From positions 103,115,587 to 103,179,586 of the forward strand of contig CM043964.1 in the NCBI GenBank assembly GCA_014529385.2: a stretch of 64,000 nucleotides of DNA, read 5' to 3'. Origin of the DNA: Adiantum capillus-veneris (lineage: Eukaryota > Streptophyta > Polypodiopsida > Polypodiales > Pteridaceae). The stretch's first letter is position 1; the number at the start of each line of letters is the position of its first letter. The position numbers and the translations under genes are program-made. Under the pieces are notes generated by a model that ran no database searches, was not told the DNA's origin, and was given only the letters and a program-made list of their open reading frames with translations. This document shows, one piece after another, positions 1-11,651 of this stretch.

Positions 1-361
1 TACATGATACTTGTCGAACGTTAATTGCTCTGAATGGTCAGTTAGACCAAGCGCATTCATGTTGACAAGGTGGATATATGGATCTTTTATGGAATTGATT
101 GAACCTGGTTTTTGAGATGATACAAATGGGTTGTAAAGGTTTTTGAGATGGATTCAACACTAAGAGTTTCTTGAGGAAAAATTGGCTAGCAAGTAACTCC
201 AACCAGAAACTAGAAAGAACTCTTAGAGTAATCAGTAACATTTGGTAAAGTGGAAAGGTTATCCCTTCGAAGATGCCACTTGGGAGGATGAATTTCTCTT
301 CTCAAATATTTTCCCAATTTCGGTTGAGATGAGGGCATCTCAAATTCTTAAGTTGGGGTGA
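1..361 (+). pseudogene. Decayed Ty3/gypsy chromovirus integrase C-terminus (chromodomain)
   Basis: Translation just before 361 gives HLVKWKGYPFEDATWEDEF, the hallmark end of a chromodomain fused to chromovirus integrase, where it helps target insertion to marked chromatin. The frame ends in TGA at 359-361. Upstream the same frame is broken by several TAA/TAG codons between about 110 and 238, so only a relic of the pol 3' end remains; the rest of the element lies left of the window. A purine run (AAGTTGGGG) directly before the stop looks like a polypurine tract. The class assignment is solid because of the motif; the exact family is not determined. Confidence 0.8.
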
Positions 362-960
362 TTGTAAGGTTTTCATTTTTTGAAACCTTAAAGATTGTAT
401 AAAGCTTAATCAACTGATATGATTATTGAAAAAGCAATGTAGAATTGTCCGACCATGGAAAATATTGGTATTTTTGGAATCTTAAGCACAGCAAACCCCG
501 GGCTAGAATTTTTCAGAACAGAATTCCGATAAAATCTGAAAAAGTTATGGGCCCTACAAGGTTACACTAGGAATTCAATTAGTTAAGAAAAATTGGATGG
601 TTTCAGTAATTATTATTAACAAAGACTTTCTTATCCTAACTGATATTTCCAATTTTCATCATTAAAAATCAGTGAAAACAGTAAAAATCGATTTTGGAAG
701 CTGAGGGGGACTGTGTGGGGTAATGATGAACTCTCCCAGACTAGATATAGCAACAGGGGGCATTTTTGACTTGTAGGGCTGCTTGGGATGCAAGTTACTT
801 CCATTTTCCAGCCTGTGAGTGCCCAGAAACCTATAAATATGACCCTTGCTTCACAATTTCACACAGACTCGGAGCCTTGACACACTCTCTCATCTAGAGA
901 GACCGCTACGCAAAAATCACTAGAGATTAAGCTCAAGTTGATTAACTTAAATGGTAATTA
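359..960 (+). mobile_element. Putative 3' LTR of the chromovirus (right edge uncertain)
   Basis: Sequence begins TGATTG immediately after the polypurine-like GGGG and the integrase stop, the expected position of a 3' LTR. A TATA box (CTATAAATAT) lies at 831-840, followed about 30 bases later by a sequence resembling a transcription start and an R region. No second LTR copy is present, so the end is not defined; it could extend into or beyond the 152-bp repeat array that follows. Confidence 0.5.
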
Positions 961-1249
961 TCCTAATCCTTCTTAATTAGCAAGGCTAGATTAATCTATT
1001 TTCTTAATAAATTAAAGATTAGGCCTATGTATTCTCATAAATCCTCTGTAATTAAATATTATCTGCTGATTGTTGTAATTAAGCTTGGGAATATTAAGCT
1101 AATTAATTATCCTATCATATTAGGATTGAAATTATCCAAATTAACCATAAATTAATGGAAAATATATTAATTAATATTAGATTAAGTTGAGGTAATTATC
1201 AAAGCTGGATTAGATAGTGATTAAGCTATAAAAATTATCTTATAATTTT

Positions 1250-3075
1250 CTAAGCAATTTTCATAATTAAATTAGCAGAATTACATTTTGTTTTAGAGAA
1301 AATAAAAGAGAGAAATAATCAAATTGATTCAAAATGATTTGAGTTATTTATCAGAGGTTAATTACATGTTAAGGAACACGTGATAAGTATGTCAAGCTCA
1401 GATGATTAATTTACCTAGTTACTTTAGCAAAAATACTCTATTTTTAGGACAAATTAAATAGGGGAAATTAGAAAATGGATTCAAATTAGTTTGAGTTATT
1501 TATAAAAGGCTAATTACATGCTAGGTAACCCATGATAGTTATGTCAAGCTCAGATAACTAATTAACGTAATTACTTTAACAGAATTACTGTGTTTTTAGG
1601 ACAAATTAAATAGAGGAAATTAGTAAATTGATTCAAATGATTTGAGTTATTTATTAGAGGTTAACTATATGTTAGGGAACTCATGATAATTATGTCAAGC
1701 TTAGATAATTAATTTACCCAATTCATTTAGCAAAATTATATTGTCTGTAGGAGAAATTAAAAAAGGGAAATTAGTAAATTAATTCAAGTTGCTTTGAGTT
1801 ATTTATCAGAGGTTAATTACATGCTAGGAAACCTATGATTATTATTTCAATCTCAGATAATTAATTTACGTAACTACTTTAAAATAATCACTCTATTTTT
1901 AGGAGAAATTAAAAGGGGAAATTAGTAAAGTTGTTTAAATTGCTTTGAGTTATTTATCAGAGGTTAATTACATGTTAGGAAACTTGTGATAATTATGCTA
2001 GCTTCAGATAATCAATTCACCTAATTATTTTAAATGAATTACTCTATTTTTAGAAAAAATTAAAAGGGAGAAAATAGCCAATTGATTCAAAATACTTTGA
2101 GTTATTTATGAGAGGTTAATTACACCTTAGAAAACCTATGATAGTTATGGTAACCTCAAATAATTAATTTATCTAATTATCTTAGCAGAATTATACTATT
2201 TTTAGGATTTATTTAAAGTAGAAAAATTAGTAAATTTATTTTAAATACTTTGAGTTATTTATCAGAGGTTAATCACACCTTAGAAAACTTGTGATAACTA
2301 TGTTAGCCTTAGATAATTAATTTACCTAATTACTTTAATAGAATTACTGTTTTTAGGAGAAATTAAAAAAGGGAAATTAGGTCAAATTTCTTTGAGTTAT
2401 TTTTGAGAGGTTAGTTACAAGTAATAAAACCCTTGATAATTATTTTTACTTCAGATAATTAATTTACCTAGTTATTTTAGCAGAATTACTCTGTTTTTAG
2501 GACAAATTAAAAGCGGGAAATTTGTAAATTGATTTAAATTGCTTTGAGTTATTCATCAGAGGTTAATGACATGTTAGAAAACCCATGATAATTATGTCAA
2601 GCTCAGATAATTAATTTACCTAATTACTTTAGAAGAGTTACACTGTTTTTAGGAGAAATTAAAAGGGAGAAATTTGTAAATTCATTCCAATTTCTGTGAG
2701 TTATTTATCAAAAGTTAATTACATGTTAGAAAACCTGTGATAATTATTTCAAGCTCAGATAATTAATTTACCTAATTACTTTAGCACAAATACTCTGTTT
2801 TTAGGACACATTAAATGGGAGAAATTAGAAAATTGATTCAAATTGCTTTGAGTTAACTATCAGAGGTTAAACACACCTTAGGAAACCTATGATAATTATG
2901 TTAACCTCAGATTATGAGTTTACCTAATTATCTTAGTAAAATTACATTATTTTTAGGAAAAAATAAAAAGGGGAAAATAGTAAATTAATCCAAAACCCTT
3001 TTATATAATTATCAGAGGTAGAACACACCTTGAGAAATCCGTGATAAATATCCCATACTCAGATACATAGTTTAA
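1250..3075. repeat. 152-bp AT-rich tandem repeat, about 12 copies
   Basis: The phrase TTTGAGTTATTTATCAGAGG recurs at about 1341, 1493, 1644, 1796, 1947, 2099, 2252, 2394, 2546, 2698, 2850 and 3001, a period of 151-152 bp. Each unit also holds a GATAATTATGTCAAGCTCAG-like block and a TTTTTAGGA..AATTAAA block. Copies are diverged by substitutions and small indels. No coding potential. The array sits between an LTR-like region and a gag-like start. Confidence 0.9.
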
Positions 3076-3608
3076 AACTTATCTTCATTAAAAAGTAACC
3101 AATTTTGCGTATAAAATAGAGAAAGGAAATTAGTAAATGAATTTATCTAATTACCAAATAAATATATGATGTTCAAAATCACTATTGAAGATTGGGAAAA
3201 TTACCTCAACATAAATGGTTAGTATAACAAATTATTATCAGTAAAATTTTGCCTAAATTAAACCATAAGTATAGGAGGGAAAGGTTATAAATCAAATTTA
3301 TGAAAATTCCTAAAGATAGAACATATTCAATTACAATTTAAGGTGAGTAATCCATTAGCCGAGAGAAATTTATAATTTACTAAGGCTAAAATGGAATATA
3401 GACTAAGGATAAACCTAGTTAAAGGGCTTCCCAAATTTAATGGTAATTATGGAAAATCACTTATAGCATAAATAAGTTACAGGAGGAATATCCCATCAAA
3501 TTGACTATTAAAGATACCTACTTACTCCAAAAATCCTTATTTTTGGGTATAAAAGGAAAAAGAAGATTATTCAATTAATGGATTAAGTCTTATTATAAGG
3601 CGGCCGAC
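3076..3608. other. AT-rich non-coding stretch
   Basis: Continues the composition of the 152-bp array without clear units. I see no gene or defined signal. It ends with GGCGGCCGAC directly before the ATG of the gag-like frame. Confidence 0.5.
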
Positions 3609-3818
3609 ATGGCTCCAAAGAGAACCAGGGGAAATCCTCTTGCCGAGGAAGAGGATGTTAGCAACAAAAGAAATAAAGTCACTAATGACCATGAGGTTGG
3701 GCCTAGCCATAGGCCGACGGAGGAAAGTCTACGGGCTCCCGCCCAACAGCACATGGATGAGCAGTCCCAGGTGGATTTCTATTTTGTTCACTTAAAACAT
3801 TTTAAAGTTTATTTTTAA
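3609..3818 (+). CDS. Possible gag N-terminal fragment (69 aa)
   Basis: Starts with a genuine ATG and encodes a basic-then-acidic, low-complexity leader (MAPKRTRGNPLAEEEDVSNK). This composition resembles the N-terminus of plant Ty3/gypsy Gag proteins. It follows the LTR-like region and the tandem array, the expected place for gag. The frame stops after 69 codons and no capsid or zinc-knuckle region follows, so it is either truncated or exon 1 of something else. I cannot confirm homology. Confidence 0.3.
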   Translation: MAPKRTRGNPLAEEEDVSNKRNKVTNDHEVGPSHRPTEESLRAPAQQHMDEQSQVDFYFVHLKHFKVYF

Positions 3819-4641
3819 GTTAGCATTGCATATGTAAGGTTAGGAAGGATAAACTGGCTGAAAACGGAAGGTAACTTCCAACGTGCATTTGTTTATAATG
3901 TAGGAAAGAATTGTTTGTGTTAAAACTGGTTGAATTAGGAAAGATATGATTGATTAGCATTAAGACACTTTGTTTCAAGACACCTCCGACTCCTTAGTAT
4001 AAAGTGATGATAATGATTGGCTTTCTAGCCACGGATAAGTCGGTTATCCCCATGAACGTTGAGTTTTTACTCCGTGTCATGTCTTGATGTTTCTACATAA
4101 GTTAAGATACTAATTTTTTTATCCTAGGGGAGTTGCCCGATTGTATGGGCAACTGGTTTGGTGTATGGGCACTTGGAACCTTGGGTGGGGGTTTATCCAC
4201 TCCGGATTGTGAATAACGAATGGGTGCCATTTTTTCACCCTTAGGTGGTCTTGAGACAATAAGAGTATTGGTCATGGTTATTATGGATAATGTTTAAAGA
4301 TGTCTGTTTGCTAAAAGAATGTTTTCAATTCTATTTTCAAGGGCTGTTTTGATAAAATTCTGTTATGAAGGATAAAATTCTGTTTAAAGATGAACGTGCT
4401 AGTAACTAAATAACAAAAGAATCATGTGTGAGTGTGCGGTGGTAAGTGGGGATTGACTAAGGTTGTCAATCATGGACGGGTGGACCTGATTAGTAAAGTA
4501 ACTATCCATCCCTGCGCACTAAAACGTTTAGAAAACTTCTTCACTTGGAAGAGGAGTCCACCAGCGGGGGCGGCTGTGCCCTCACATCTGTTAGGGGGGG
4601 GAAAGCGTTGGTTGAGGATACCTTAGCCCAATTGTGGCAGT
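3819..4641. other. Non-coding spacer, no gene seen
   Basis: Mixed-composition sequence with no convincing frame. A small ORF at 4432-4626 has no recognisable features and is not called. The left inverted repeat of the large element begins directly after it. Confidence 0.4.
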
Positions 4642-4676
4642 TACATTAGGAAATTTCAGAGGTCATTTGGAGGGCC
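4642..4676 (+). repeat. Left terminal inverted repeat
   Basis: Starts TA then CATTAGGAAATTTC and ends CATTTGGAGGGCC; it is the reverse complement of 16381-16415 except for one base (A here, G in the partner copy). Bases further out do not pair, so the repeat border is sharp and the TA reads naturally as a target duplication. Confidence 0.75.
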
Positions 4677-4832
4677 TTCTAAGAAAATGTATTTTTCGCA
4701 CTCTCTCTAGAAAATATGGCGAATAATAGATGTGGGTCTTTCATGGTAAAAGTTCAAAAAGTGTACTTTAAGTAGATTCTTTACTCTTCTGAACATTCGT
4801 CCGTAATGATTGAGGGATAATCTTCTTTTCAG

Positions 4833-7512
4833 CTGCATTGAATGAACCTCGTCCACATGGAGGGAATGAGGCTAACATGGAGGGACGAAAGCGCAGTCGC
4901 TATTCACTTTCCATTAAACCTGCACATTTGGCTAATGGAGCACTCCTCAAATGGCACAAATGTTTACCCATAAATGAGCCAAATATCACCTTCACATTGA
5001 TTTGTACAATGAGTACCAACCATTGATTAAGCGTAGTAAAACAAACACACATATACCTCCCGCTTCCATAGACACGCTCAGAGCTCAGGGAGCTAAACAC
5101 ATAGATATCTGGACGAGAGGCTCTCTCTACCCTAAGAATCCAATGACTAATGCGTCTCCACCGTTTTCAATCCTACAAGCTTATTGACCTTTGCTGGTGA
5201 TGGAGAAAAGAGCCTTCTGGGTTATTGTAAACCTCTTACAAGAGAAGCTAAAACTTATAAGGACATTCTCCAAGCTCAAAAATGTGAGATTGTTCACCTT
5301 TCACATTTACATTCTACAGATCAGGTTACCATTTTGCAACACAAAACAGAGGTACAAGAACTGAAAGGAAAGGTACGAAGTTGTCAAATGAAGGACACCA
5401 TCTTGGGTGGTCGTATCCGAAAGAAGAAATTGCGCAATCTTGAAACATTGCAGGTTGCATCCGGAGGTCTCAAGAAAAGAATCCGAGCATTAAGGTGATG
5501 CTTCTTGGTTGGCTACATTGTCTTAGTTAAGTAATCTTTTTGTTTTTTCTTGTTATGCATTGTTTTCATGTGCCTAAATAGTGTTAGTGAAGCAAATTTT
5601 CTGTTATTTACTTATGCATTGTCTTCATATAGAGATTCAATCTATCCTGACAAGGAAAACATTGACCCCAAAGCCAATATAGGAAAGAGATTGAAGCCAC
5701 TCATAAGTAGAAGCCTGGCAGCAGATACAGTACATGACAAGAAGTTTAAGGTCCTACAACGAAATGTAGTGGACCACTTTATTTCAGAGAATTCGGTGCC
5801 TGCAAAAGAGATACAAGGCACACTTGATTCACTTGGTGTAATCAAAAAAGGATATTCGGCTACAATCTGTCTCATCTGTCTTTGTTAAGAAGGGTATAAA
5901 ATCCAAACTTTTACCATCAGCCTCAAGTGTTTGGAAAGAGAGGCTTCAGCTTAATGAGGCACAGGGAGACTATGTTGGACAGACCTTTCATATCAAAGCA
6001 ACTTACAATGGCCATGGAGAAAACATAGCATATGATGAGTTCAATAATATTATTATGGACCTGCAGATGTTACAGAAGAGAATGGTGGAGTTTTACAACA
6101 TCACATTTGAAGAGTCACGAGGGGTATTACATTTTGTGTTAAAACTAGATGAGTGTGAGCTTGTTAAAGAGAAAAAGCTAGAGCGTGTTACGATTACTTT
6201 TTTGAAGAGAGCCCTCTCAAAGTCTCCCAGTGATGATCCTTTGTACTTTAGTGTTCAATAAGAATCTAACATATGGTGGCTTGGTGCGTTTGAGGTAAGC
6301 GAGATTCTCAAGTAAGCTCAAATGTTCACATCTACTTAAGTCTCATTTATTTTGTGTTGCAGGTAAAGAAAGAAGATCATGAGATTCTATATTGGGTGTT
6401 CCATCGAACTAATATTCCGGAGGTGATTGATAGACAAACTAATCAGGGAGAGGTACTACGTCTAGATGGAAGGGGAGACTTTCAAGTTCAGTGGCATCTT
6501 GCAAGTGACCTCAAAACATTAAAATGCATGTATAATTTTGGAGTGGGTGCAATGGCAAAGTCGCCGTGTTTTTTCTGCATAGATCCTGCAAAGGTCATGG
6601 ACCCAAAGTGGTGGAGAAAAGCTCCAACACGTCACATTGAGGACCTTGCTTTTCGACCGGTTTTGAAAATACCACCTGTGAATTTCCACATCTGTACAAT
6701 GCATGCCCTTTGTACAATTGTGGAGAAATTGGTCTACTTATATATCGGGTTTACTTGGAAGATTAAGAACTCAGCAGAGCAACAAGTAGCCCTGCAATGC
6801 TTAGAATTGGTATTGTCGGATATGGGGCTTCATGGTGGCAATGTGAAAATCCAACGGGATGAAAAGAGATCAACTGCTGAGAAGGATGTCCCATGCAAAC
6901 CATCCATCGGTGGGGTGAAGGCACGGAGGTTTTTATCTAAATCCCAAGGTACAAGAGATCCGAAGCTAACAAAACATGGAAAAATATATAACACATCTTA
7001 CCTTAGCAAGGTAGAGTATCAAAGCTGGAAAAGGCTACATATTGTAGTCAAAGACCAAGAACCAACTACTTGTAACGCGAAGGCTAAGGTTTGGCGATCA
7101 ATAGACATCCTTTTTTTTATGTGCGACAAAGATGACTAGTCACAAGGTGATATGAACAAGTTCAAGGAGAATCTCAACCTTCTCAAAAAATCATTCAAGA
7201 CAGCATAGACAGACACCCAAATTACTCACTACATGGTATTATCGTGTATTTGATTCTATTTTATGTGCAACTATGTGAGTGTAAAACATTCTAACTAATA
7301 TGTTTTCATATCCAGCACATCATCTTCAATCATTTACCATATTTTATACAAAATATGGGAACCCGGCAATATGGAATACCCAAGGGATGGAAAATTCTCA
7401 TTACATGGCGAGAAATGCTTATTTCAAGCACACACGACATGGTGGCTCTCGAATCAAGGCTCACAGTTTGAGAGAACTATTTGAATGGTTCTATTGTAGA
7501 ATCATTCATTGA
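4833..7512 (+). pseudogene. Transposase-like gene, copy 1, multi-exon and broken
   Basis: Proposed exons are 4833-5494, 5633-6294, 6363-7235 and 7316-7512, each with GT/AG borders and consistent phase. Exon 1 is basic and coiled-coil-like (LQHKTEVQELKGKVR). Exon 3 holds a DGRGDFQVQWHLASDLKTL segment, a CFFC pair (AKSPCFFCIDPAK), and FHICTMHALCTIVEKL. Exon 4 ends with WNTQGMENSHYMARNAYFKH and a TGA stop. This resembles RNase H-fold transposase-like proteins common in invertebrate and fungal genomes; I cannot name the superfamily. Lesions: a frameshift near 5000, a 5-base deletion near 5862 relative to copy 2, TAA at 6259-6261, TAG at 7137-7139, TAG near 7205 (TGG in copy 2) and a missing G near 7351. 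Convergent with the next gene, about 240 bp away. Confidence 0.6.
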
Positions 7513-7749
7513 ATGCAGGCAAAAGAAGTCTTGGCCTCTTCAGCAACAGCACAAGCCATCAAACATTTACAACAACAAAAAGTTAAAAGATCAATGGCAT
7601 ACAACAACTCCGGTGCTCGTGAAAGTCAAAGAAGGTGGAGAGAGATAATGGTGTATGTGAACCACAAGTGGAGAAAGATACTCTGAGTGGATGACATTGT
7701 ACAAAATTTATGTAATACATGATCTTATACAATTGCTACTTGAAGTGTA

Positions 7750-8204
7750 TCAAGATTTTGAAGGTTCAATTTTGTTTTTTGGCACATCACCCATGTAACG
7801 AATCATGAGATGTTTGGCATACTCTAAAAGTTTATCTGGGTTTTGTCTACCAAGAGCTAGTGCCATTGCTGTGCAAGTGTAGTAATACGCTGCCCGACCA
7901 CCTGTATAGCCCGAGCAGTAACCAAAACAATCTCTAGCAAACACTTTGTCCACAAGGATGACTTTATCTGCACTTTTGGGCAGCACGGGTCCACCCAAGA
8001 AGTGTGATAGTGTCTTGAATGTGTAAGTTGCTATTGAACTCTCTTGTGACATGGAATTGTGAAAAACTACTATCGGCGACTCGCAAAGCTTTGAAAGGTA
8101 CTACGCTAGGGCCGCATCCCTTCCACGATACTCTCGAGTCTGCCGTCGAAGGAAGTCATCCTTGTCAGCAATCCAAGACTGCACATATCATGTCAGAGTA
8201 AGTG

Positions 8205-8290
<86 letters not shown>

Positions 8291-9592
8291 ACCATGAAGC
8301 TCCCATCCTGTAGAAAGAGGTTTTCCTGCCACCGGTCTACAGATGTAGTTGACCCCTGACCTAAATGGTTAAACCAATCCTCCACTTCTTTGTTACTTGT
8401 TGATGGTCTTAGGATTTGTCTTATTGCTTGGAAGGTGGCTTCATCAGGTAGTGTCTCCTTGTATTTTTCAGCTTTCTCAAAGCATCTTCGGAGGCATTCC
8501 ATTGGATTGTTGGATGTTTCCATTGCCTCATCATCACTACTATCCTCTGAAACAAATCCACTCCTCTCCTCTTGGACTCTGGAAATGATAGCCAGGGAGA
8601 AGTCCTCCCTTAAATAAAAGATGCTTTGCACATCATGTAAAAAGATATAGGTCCTGTCTCCAATCCTGAAGTGAGGCACAGCAGGCAACATCATCTGAGC
8701 ATGCTTCTCAGTGAAGTTACTGACATCCAAAGGTAGTTTGATTTCTGTGGTTTTCACAGAGAGCATCTTACTTCTTTGTACTTCAATTTCTTCAACCTCA
8801 TCGACTTCTTGTATATGTGTTGTCTCCTCGCATTATTCATCTGGTGCTGCATCCTGCTCCTCTAACACCTCATCAGGATTCTGCATGAGGAATCCAAAGA
8901 GGCTGTTCAGGTAAATCATAAAGCCAAAGGATTCCTGAATAAGTTTGCACTCTTTTTGGTGCAAAAGGCAGGCTGAATGTCGGCAAGCAGGTGGTAATTC
9001 CCTATACTTCTTCAATCCCTGTCCCTTTCCACCACAGTCATTTAAATGCACAACAGTCATAGTGGGCAGAACAACCCTCCCTACCTGCACCATCACTTCA
9101 AATTTATCTCTGTAGGTTTTCAAGAATTCACTGTGCTGAGCTAACAGGTCTTCAATTTCAAACTTTGGGTTAAACATAGAATGAACTAGATCAAATTTGT
9201 CCCCCGCACCACAAGATGCTGCAAAATCGAATAGCCTCTCATCAGTTGCAGCTGGGTCTTCCAGAGAAGACACATCCTCTTTGGCTTTACCTTTAGTTGC
9301 ACAGGGACTGCTTTCTGGCACATCTACATCATCTGAGAAGTATATATTCCTCTTTCTTGTATTTTTCTTAACAAGTACTGTAGAGGGTGAGGGACCCTTG
9401 TAGGGTGAGGGATCCTCTTGGCCTGGTGACCTCTCTGATTGATCTTCACCAATTGACTCTTCTTCAGATATATCCTGACAAAAGTCAACATTTCTTTTGG
9501 CAGAAACATTAAGCAACTGAGCCTGCAAAGGCTGAAATCCTAGCACAAGCTCTGGGTCTGGTTTCAACCTCTTCTGCCTACTGGACCTTAAT
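7750..9592 (-). pseudogene. Unknown two-exon protein, broken by two in-frame stops
   Basis: Exon A runs from an acceptor near 9592 to 8293 and exon B from 8178 to the TGA at 7750-7752; the intron 8179-8292 has GTAACT/GTGCAG borders and phase 0. Exon A starts with an acidic, serine-rich region, then a cysteine/histidine cluster (CGGKGQGLKKYRELPPACRH), then a segment with PHFRIGDRTYIFLHDVQSIF. Exon B ends KHLMIRYMGDVPKNKIEPSK. TAA at 8833-8835 and TAG at 8101-8103 interrupt the frame; the second is CAG in the copy at 63911-63913. I do not recognise the family. The 5' end is probably further upstream, because exon A has no clear ATG and begins at an AG after a long CT tract. Confidence 0.5.
8207..8288. 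repeat. (GA)n microsatellite inside intron
   Basis: About 40 GA units. On the minus strand it reads (CT)n and fills most of the 114-bp intron of the flanking minus-strand gene, just downstream of the donor and upstream of the acceptor, so it can serve as the polypyrimidine tract. Confidence 0.9.
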
Positions 9593-9619
9593 CCTATTCA
9601 TCAGGAAACATAACAAGTC

Positions 9620-9699
<80 letters not shown>

Positions 9700-9767
9700 C
9701 AAAGAACATTAAAAAATACACATAGACTCTGTGTGTGTGTGTGTGTATGTGTGTATGTGTCTCTTTG

Positions 9768-9814
9768 TACTAAAGGCGCGCATAGACAAAAACATACTTT
9801 TTGCGCCTTAAGTA
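9768..9814. repeat. Hairpin A (short member of the TACTAA..GCGC hairpin family)
   Basis: Left arm TACTAAAGGCGCG and right arm TGCGCCTTAAGTA pair with two mismatches across 47 bases. Flanked by GT-rich and GA-rich microsatellites. Confidence 0.7.
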
Positions 9815-9857
9815 CAATTGAGAGAGAGAGAGAGAGAGGGGGAGAGAGGGAGGGAGG

Positions 9858-9903
<46 letters not shown>

Positions 9904-9913
9904 GTCATAAATT

Positions 9914-9974
9914 TACTATAGGCGCGCGGAGAGAGCTGCAGCCAGTGTTTGGTTGGCTCTGCGCGTCGTTAGTA
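9914..9974. repeat. Hairpin B, 61 bases
   Basis: Left arm TACTATAGGCGCGC pairs imperfectly with GCGCGTCGTTAGTA at the right; an inner segment AGAGAGC/GGCTCT extends the stem. Exactly 61 bases, as for hairpins C and D. Confidence 0.65.
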
Positions 9975-9981
9975 CACGGGG

Positions 9982-10093
<112 letters not shown>

Positions 10094-10313
10094 TGTGTGT
10101 GTGTTTATGTGTGTGTGTCTGTCTATGTAAGTATGTGTTGAGGTGTGTGTGTGTGTGTGTTGAACAACAGTATGGGTTTTTCATTGTTTACACACACACA
10201 CAATTTGCTACCAACTGTTGGAAATACAGAGAGACAGAGTGAGAGATCACCTTTTGTTGGTGGAGTTTGCAGAAACTCCATGGGAGGTGTCTCCTCCATT
10301 GGTTTTTGTCTAT

Positions 10314-10389
<76 letters not shown>

Positions 10390-10422
10390 AGTGATGAGTC
10401 CCCCTCTCTATCTCTCTCTCAA

Positions 10423-10472
<50 letters not shown>

Positions 10473-10505
10473 AGTGATGAGTCCCCCTCTCTATCTCTCT
10501 CTCAA

Positions 10506-10549
<44 letters not shown>

Positions 10550-10559
10550 TCTTTCTATG

Positions 10560-10602
<43 letters not shown>

Positions 10603-10660
10603 GGTTCTCTCTCTTTCTCTCTCTTAAAATCACACTTATAACGGATACACACGGCGGCGC

Positions 10661-10755
10661 CCCACGTGTTACTATAAAATAGAATATAATTGCATGTTGT
10701 CGCACGTGCGGTCATTATTGAGCCCGTATACTTTTGTACGTCACATATAAATGTC
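10661..10755. promoter_or_regulatory. Possible promoter cluster: two CACGTG G-boxes and two TATA-like boxes
   Basis: CCCACGTGTT at 10661-10670 is followed by ACTATAAAAT at 10671-10680, CGCACGTGCG (a perfect palindrome) at 10701-10710 and CACATATAAATG near 10743. G-boxes are common plant bZIP/bHLH sites. This is the only island of complex sequence within the microsatellite region and could drive either the minus-strand gene or a leader of the H3-like gene. Inference from motifs only. Confidence 0.35.
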
Positions 10756-10790
10756 ATGAGAGAGAAAAACCACACCGCGTCCAAGAGAGT

Positions 10791-10829
<39 letters not shown>

Positions 10830-11256
10830 GTCGTCTCCATCTCCGACAGAAAGCCGACCCATCTTCGACATAATGCAAGTCTGCGTTCTTAGAAGGTTTT
10901 GCCCTCTCCCTCTCTCTTTCTCTCTCTCCCTCTGCTTCTGAAATGTCCCTCTACCTTTCCCTCTATCTCTTTCTCTGTTTCTGTCAGAGTATATTCCATA
11001 TCTAGCTTTGTCTTAACAAACAACACACACATACACTCACAAACACACAAATAAAACACACACATACACTCACAAACACACACAAATACAACACACACAC
11101 ACACACACACACAAATATAACATACACACACACAGACACATACAAACAGACACACACACACACACACACACAGACAAATATAACATACACACACACAGAC
11201 ACACACGCACACGCACACACACACAAACACACAAATACAACACACACACACACTGC

Positions 11257-11285
<29 letters not shown>

Positions 11286-11287
<2 letters not shown>

Positions 11288-11346
11288 CTAAAGGTGCGCA
11301 TAGAGAGGCACATCCGGTTTGCATGTCTCTTTGCGCACCTTTAGTA
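11286..11346. repeat. Hairpin C, 61 bases, perfect 15-base arms
   Basis: Left arm TACTAAAGGTGCGCA and right arm TGCGCACCTTTAGTA are exact reverse complements; the stem continues imperfectly through AGAGAGGCA and TGTCTCT. TA is the outer dinucleotide at both ends, as in miniature inverted-repeat elements. Confidence 0.85.
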
Positions 11347-11485
11347 CTGTGCATCCACCAGTGAGAGAGATGGAGTGTATCCACAAGTGTGTGTGTTTGT
11401 CTGTGTATGTGTGTGTGTGTTATAGAGAGAGGAAGAAAGTGTAGAGACTGGGGAAGGAGAGAGAGAGAGTCTTTCTGTACCCTTA

Positions 11486-11546
11486 TACTAACGGTGCGCA
11501 GAGGTGTTTTTTGGGGTCAAAACATGCTCCACGCGCACCGTTAGTA
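11486..11546. repeat. Hairpin D, 61 bases, perfect 14-base arms
   Basis: Left arm TACTAACGGTGCGC and right arm GCGCACCGTTAGTA are exact reverse complements. The C at position 7 of the left arm (A in hairpin C) is matched by a compensating G in the right arm. It lies about 105 bp upstream of the H3-like ATG. Confidence 0.85.
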
Positions 11547-11587
11547 ATGGGAGCCTCTCACTCTCTCTCTCTTTAAATATGCTAACC

Positions 11588-11596
11588 TATAAAAAG

Positions 11597-11630
<34 letters not shown>

Positions 11631-11651
11631 CCTCTATTTTTATACAGTGAA
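11588..11651 (+). promoter_or_regulatory. TATA box and GA-rich leader of the H3-like gene
   Basis: CCTATAAAAAGG near 11588-11599 is a good TATA element about 60 bp before the ATG at 11652. A (GA)n run fills the expected start-site and leader region, followed by ACAGTGAAATGG around the start codon. Confidence 0.55.

Noticed and set aside
8162-8359. ORF of RERERE repeats, and similar SLSLSL, RERERE, VCVC and THTH frames at 9594-11313
   Set aside because: They are translations of GA/CT, GT and CA microsatellites.
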